10,437 nucleotides of DNA, taken from positions 1 to 10,437 of the forward strand of contig PBOV01000152.1 in NCBI GenBank assembly GCA_002724505.1. The letters run 5' to 3'. The stretch comes from Rhodospirillaceae bacterium (GTDB taxonomy: Bacteria; Pseudomonadota; Alphaproteobacteria; MPNO01; UBA2964). Of this stretch, positions 8,926 to 10,437 are shown piece by piece. Position numbers and translations under genes: made by a program. How positions within the stretch are numbered: the first letter of the stretch is position 1; every line of letters starts with the position of its first letter. Under the pieces are notes generated by a model. It saw only the letters and a program-made list of their open reading frames with translations, was not told the DNA's origin and ran no database searches.

Positions 8926-9540
8926 TTAGATCCCACTCCCTGGTTGAATTTTTTTGATCTCAATTGCATCTTCAGGGTGACGGTTTATTTGCTCAGAAAT
9001 CTTTTGTTTTCGAACACCAGGGCGAGCTCGCAAAGTAAGAACAATCGCACCCACCATAGCCACTAATAGGACCATCCCTGCACCCTGAAATAGGTAAATA
9101 TAGTCAGTATAAAGGATCATCCCAATAGCGTGAGTGTTTGTGATTTGTTCTATTGGTGGTGCCGGAAAGCTCCTGAGATCCTCTGTCGCTGGTGCTATAA
9201 TCCAACTACTGCCAATCATAAGCAGTTCAGCAAGAAGCACTATTCCGACGAGGCCACCGATAGGCAGGTATTGAAGGAAACCCTGCCGCATTTCCGCGAA
9301 ACTAATATCCAGCATCATCACAACAAATAGAAATAAAACGGCAACCGCGCCGACATAGACAACCACGAGGATCATCGCGATAAATTCGGCACCAATTAGA
9401 ACAAATAGGCCTGCAGCGTTGAAAAATGTCAGTATTAAAAACAGAACTGAGTGCACTGGATTACGCGCAGAGATAACCATAACCGCTGCAGCCACAGCCA
9501 CAAATCCAAAAAGGTAAAAGCTTATCGCCTGAATTATCAT
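8926..9540 (-). CDS. nuoJ: NADH-quinone oxidoreductase subunit J
   Basis: A 204-residue membrane subunit (ND6 homologue) with five predicted helices (about 4-22, 30-50, 53-78, 92-112 and 146-170). The third holds the conserved [20 protein letters not shown] region with Tyr62. This is the helix whose local pi-bulge rearranges during turnover in structures of the family. The N-terminal [13 protein letters not shown] block is typical. A charged soluble tail of about 34 residues (from 171) follows the last helix, as in other alphaproteobacterial NuoJ proteins of about 200 residues. The ATG at 9540 is preceded by AGG about 7 bases upstream, a modest ribosome site. A 59-base AT-rich spacer separates it from nuoI, the largest gap in this part of the operon. 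Confidence 0.96.
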   Translation of the reverse strand: MIIQAISFYLFGFVAVAAAVMVISARNPVHSVLFLILTFFNAAGLFVLIGAEFIAMILVVVYVGAVAVLFLFVVMMLDISFAEMRQGFLQYLPIGGLVGIVLLAELLMIGSSWIIAPATEDLRSFPAPPIEQITNTHAIGMILYTDYIYLFQGAGMVLLVAMVGAIVLTLRARPGVRKQKISEQINRHPEDAIEIKKIQPGSGI

Positions 9541-9599
9541 CCGAAGGCCTGTACCAAAGAATTTTGAAAACCAATAAAATACACTATTCTACACTTTAC
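9541..9599 (-). other. AT-rich nuoI-nuoJ spacer with a short imperfect tandem repeat
   Basis: This 59-base gap is the longest non-coding stretch in the window. At 9581-9600 two adjacent 10-mers agree at 8 of 10 positions (plus strand acactattct and acactttact; the last base belongs to the nuoI stop). A 6-base palindrome aggcct sits at 9545-9550 near the nuoJ start. I see no convincing hairpin with a T-run, and no -35/-10 pair with proper spacing, so no function is assigned. It could be a leader that sets the nuoJ translation rate, an RNA-processing site, or simply neutral sequence. Confidence 0.4.
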
Positions 9600-10088
9600 T
9601 TACCTGTATGGGGCATCAGCGTTAAGCCGCCCTGCCAATTCGGTTTCCCAACGGTCGCCGTTCTCTAATAATTTATCTTTGTTATACAGAAGCTCTTCCC
9701 GGGTCTCCGTCGCAAATTCAAAATTTGGGCCCTCGACAATCGCATCAACGGGGCATGCCTCCTCACAGTAACCACAATAAATACATTTAGTCATATCAAT
9801 GTCGTAACGCGTGGTTCGGCGGCTTCCATCGGCACGCGGTTCAGCCTCAATAGTAATAGCCTGCGCCGGACAAACCGCCTCGCAGAGCTTGCAGGCGATA
9901 CATCGCTCCTCGCCGCTGGGGTAACGACGCAAGGCGTGCTCTCCCCGAAATCTTGGACTGAGCGGGCCCTTTTCAAAGGGGTAATTTATAGTGACCTTTG
10001 GTTTAAACATATAACGAAATGTCAAAGCCATGCCCGAGATCAATTCACTCAACAGTAACATTTTGGAAGATCGTTTTAAAAAGCTCAT
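9600..10088 (-). CDS. nuoI: NADH-quinone oxidoreductase subunit I (8Fe ferredoxin-like)
   Basis: A 162-residue peripheral-arm subunit (TYKY homologue) that carries two [4Fe-4S] clusters (N6a and N6b) and passes electrons towards cluster N2. The two motifs are [12 protein letters not shown] (Cys63, 66, 69, 73) and [12 protein letters not shown] (Cys102, 105, 108, 112). The N-terminal amphipathic stretch (1-30, [20 protein letters not shown]) and the [28 protein letters not shown] region (36-63) are family-typical. The frame is open further upstream to 10175, into nuoH. The start at ATG 10088 is chosen because a perfect AAGGAG lies 6 bases before it, the length then matches the family (about 160), and the upstream residues show no resemblance to NuoI. 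The gap after nuoH is 40 bases. Confidence 0.97.
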   Translation of the reverse strand: MSFLKRSSKMLLLSELISGMALTFRYMFKPKVTINYPFEKGPLSPRFRGEHALRRYPSGEERCIACKLCEAVCPAQAITIEAEPRADGSRRTTRYDIDMTKCIYCGYCEEACPVDAIVEGPNFEFATETREELLYNKDKLLENGDRWETELAGRLNADAPYR

Positions 10089-10094
10089 CTTGGG

Positions 10095-10100
10095 CTCCTT
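10095..10100 (-). promoter_or_regulatory. Shine-Dalgarno site for nuoI
   Basis: On the minus strand this reads AAGGAG, 6 bases before ATG 10088. It is the best ribosome-binding site in the window and decides the nuoI start against the longer open frame. Confidence 0.75.
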
Positions 10101-10128
10101 AGAACCGTTGATCGCCAATCTAATTTCA

Positions 10129-10437
10129 TCATTTCGGTAACCAGCCCATCGCCAAAAGAACACCTGAGGTAACAACGACCCACAATAACGAGAACGGCAA
10201 AAATATTTTCCATCCCAATCGCATTAATTGGTCGTATCTATATCTGGGGAATGTCGCCCTGACCCATAAAAAACAGAACAAAACGGCAGAAATTTTAAAC
10301 GCGAACCATACTGGACCCGGTATCCAATTAAACGGTGTAATATCGATTGGTGGCAACCAACCTCCAAGGAACAGAATTACCGTCATCGCACTCATGAGGA
10401 TCATATTGGCGTATTCACCGAGAAAAAAAAGGGCGAA
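10129..10437 (-). CDS. nuoH: NADH-quinone oxidoreductase subunit H, C-terminal part
   Basis: The last 102 residues of NuoH (ND1 homologue), the membrane subunit that forms much of the quinone-binding channel and joins the peripheral and membrane arms. The gene enters from the right edge in frame at base 10437, so the true start is outside. The visible part begins [13 protein letters not shown], the highly conserved block containing a functional glutamate. It continues through GGW-LPP and the [26 protein letters not shown] region (47-72) with its conserved arginines, then the last transmembrane helix. It ends with tandem stops TGATGA. The full protein is normally about 330-345 residues. The ATG at 10404 is an internal methionine, not a start. 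Confidence 0.96.
   Translation of the reverse strand, partial: FALFFLGEYANMILMSAMTVILFLGGWLPPIDITPFNWIPGPVWFAFKISAVLFCFLWVRATFPRYRYDQLMRLGWKIFLPFSLLWVVVTSGVLLAMGWLPK

Noticed and set aside
9541..9599. Internal promoter in the nuoI-nuoJ spacer
   Set aside because: The best TTGGTT-like -35 has only a poor TACAGG-like -10 at 15-base spacing. AT-richness alone is not enough.
10089..10175. Longer NuoI with 29 extra N-terminal residues
   Set aside because: The extension overlaps the end of nuoH, looks unlike NuoI, and the perfect AAGGAG points to ATG 10088, which gives the usual family length.
10423..10430. Run of eight A (plus strand) near the right edge as a terminator tract
   Set aside because: It lies within nuoH, encoding Leu-Phe-Phe of the conserved [12 protein letters not shown] block, with no hairpin beside it.
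1..10437. A novel defence, mobile or biosynthetic system
   Set aside because: All sequence is accounted for by known housekeeping families in canonical order on one strand. No transposase, integrase, CRISPR repeat, toxin-antitoxin pair, tRNA-like attachment site or compositional break was found.

Overview
This window is a stretch of alphaproteobacterial-type chromosome in which every gene is read from the minus strand. From high to low coordinates it runs: nuoH (3' part only), nuoI, nuoJ, nuoK, nuoL, nuoM, nuoN, birA, coaX, rnj, a small DUF1467-type membrane protein gene, and the 5' part of a tag-like DNA glycosylase gene cut by the left edge. Base composition is moderate and looks mid-40s percent GC by eye, which is low for many Alphaproteobacteria. 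The linkage nuoN-birA-coaX-rnj-DUF1467 and the protein sequences themselves point to an alphaproteobacterium, perhaps an uncultured marine or Rhodospirillales-like lineage. The rank below class is inference only.

Right two-thirds (about 3691-10437): the distal half of the nuo operon for respiratory complex I (NADH:ubiquinone oxidoreductase). It holds the quinone-site subunit NuoH, the two-cluster ferredoxin-like NuoI, the small membrane subunits NuoJ and NuoK, and the three antiporter-like proton-pumping subunits NuoL, NuoM and NuoN. The order H-I-J-K-L-M-N is canonical, all reading frames are intact, and the conserved charged residues of the proton path are present. Spacing ranges from a 4-base overlap to short gaps. 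The longest gaps are 59 bases (nuoI-nuoJ) and 40 bases (nuoH-nuoI).

Left third (1-3685): directly behind nuoN, with 5 bases between them, come biotin protein ligase (birA, no DNA-binding domain), type III pantothenate kinase (coaX), ribonuclease J (rnj) and a two-helix membrane protein of unknown function. Last comes the start of a 3-methyladenine-DNA-glycosylase-I-like gene. Gaps are 0-6 bases or overlaps, and no terminator or promoter is visible between any of them. They are therefore probably read through from the nuo operon or from promoters hidden in coding sequence. This would join respiratory-chain assembly, cofactor supply (biotinylation, CoA) and mRNA turnover in one transcript.

I found no RNA genes, mobile elements, CRISPR arrays or insertion scars. 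No stretch over 60 bases lacks a gene. The window is essentially ordinary housekeeping sequence. The points worth a second look are modest: the uncharacterised DUF1467 partner of RNase J, the divergent Tag subfamily at the edge, the nuo-to-rnj continuity, and the AT-rich nuoI-nuoJ spacer.
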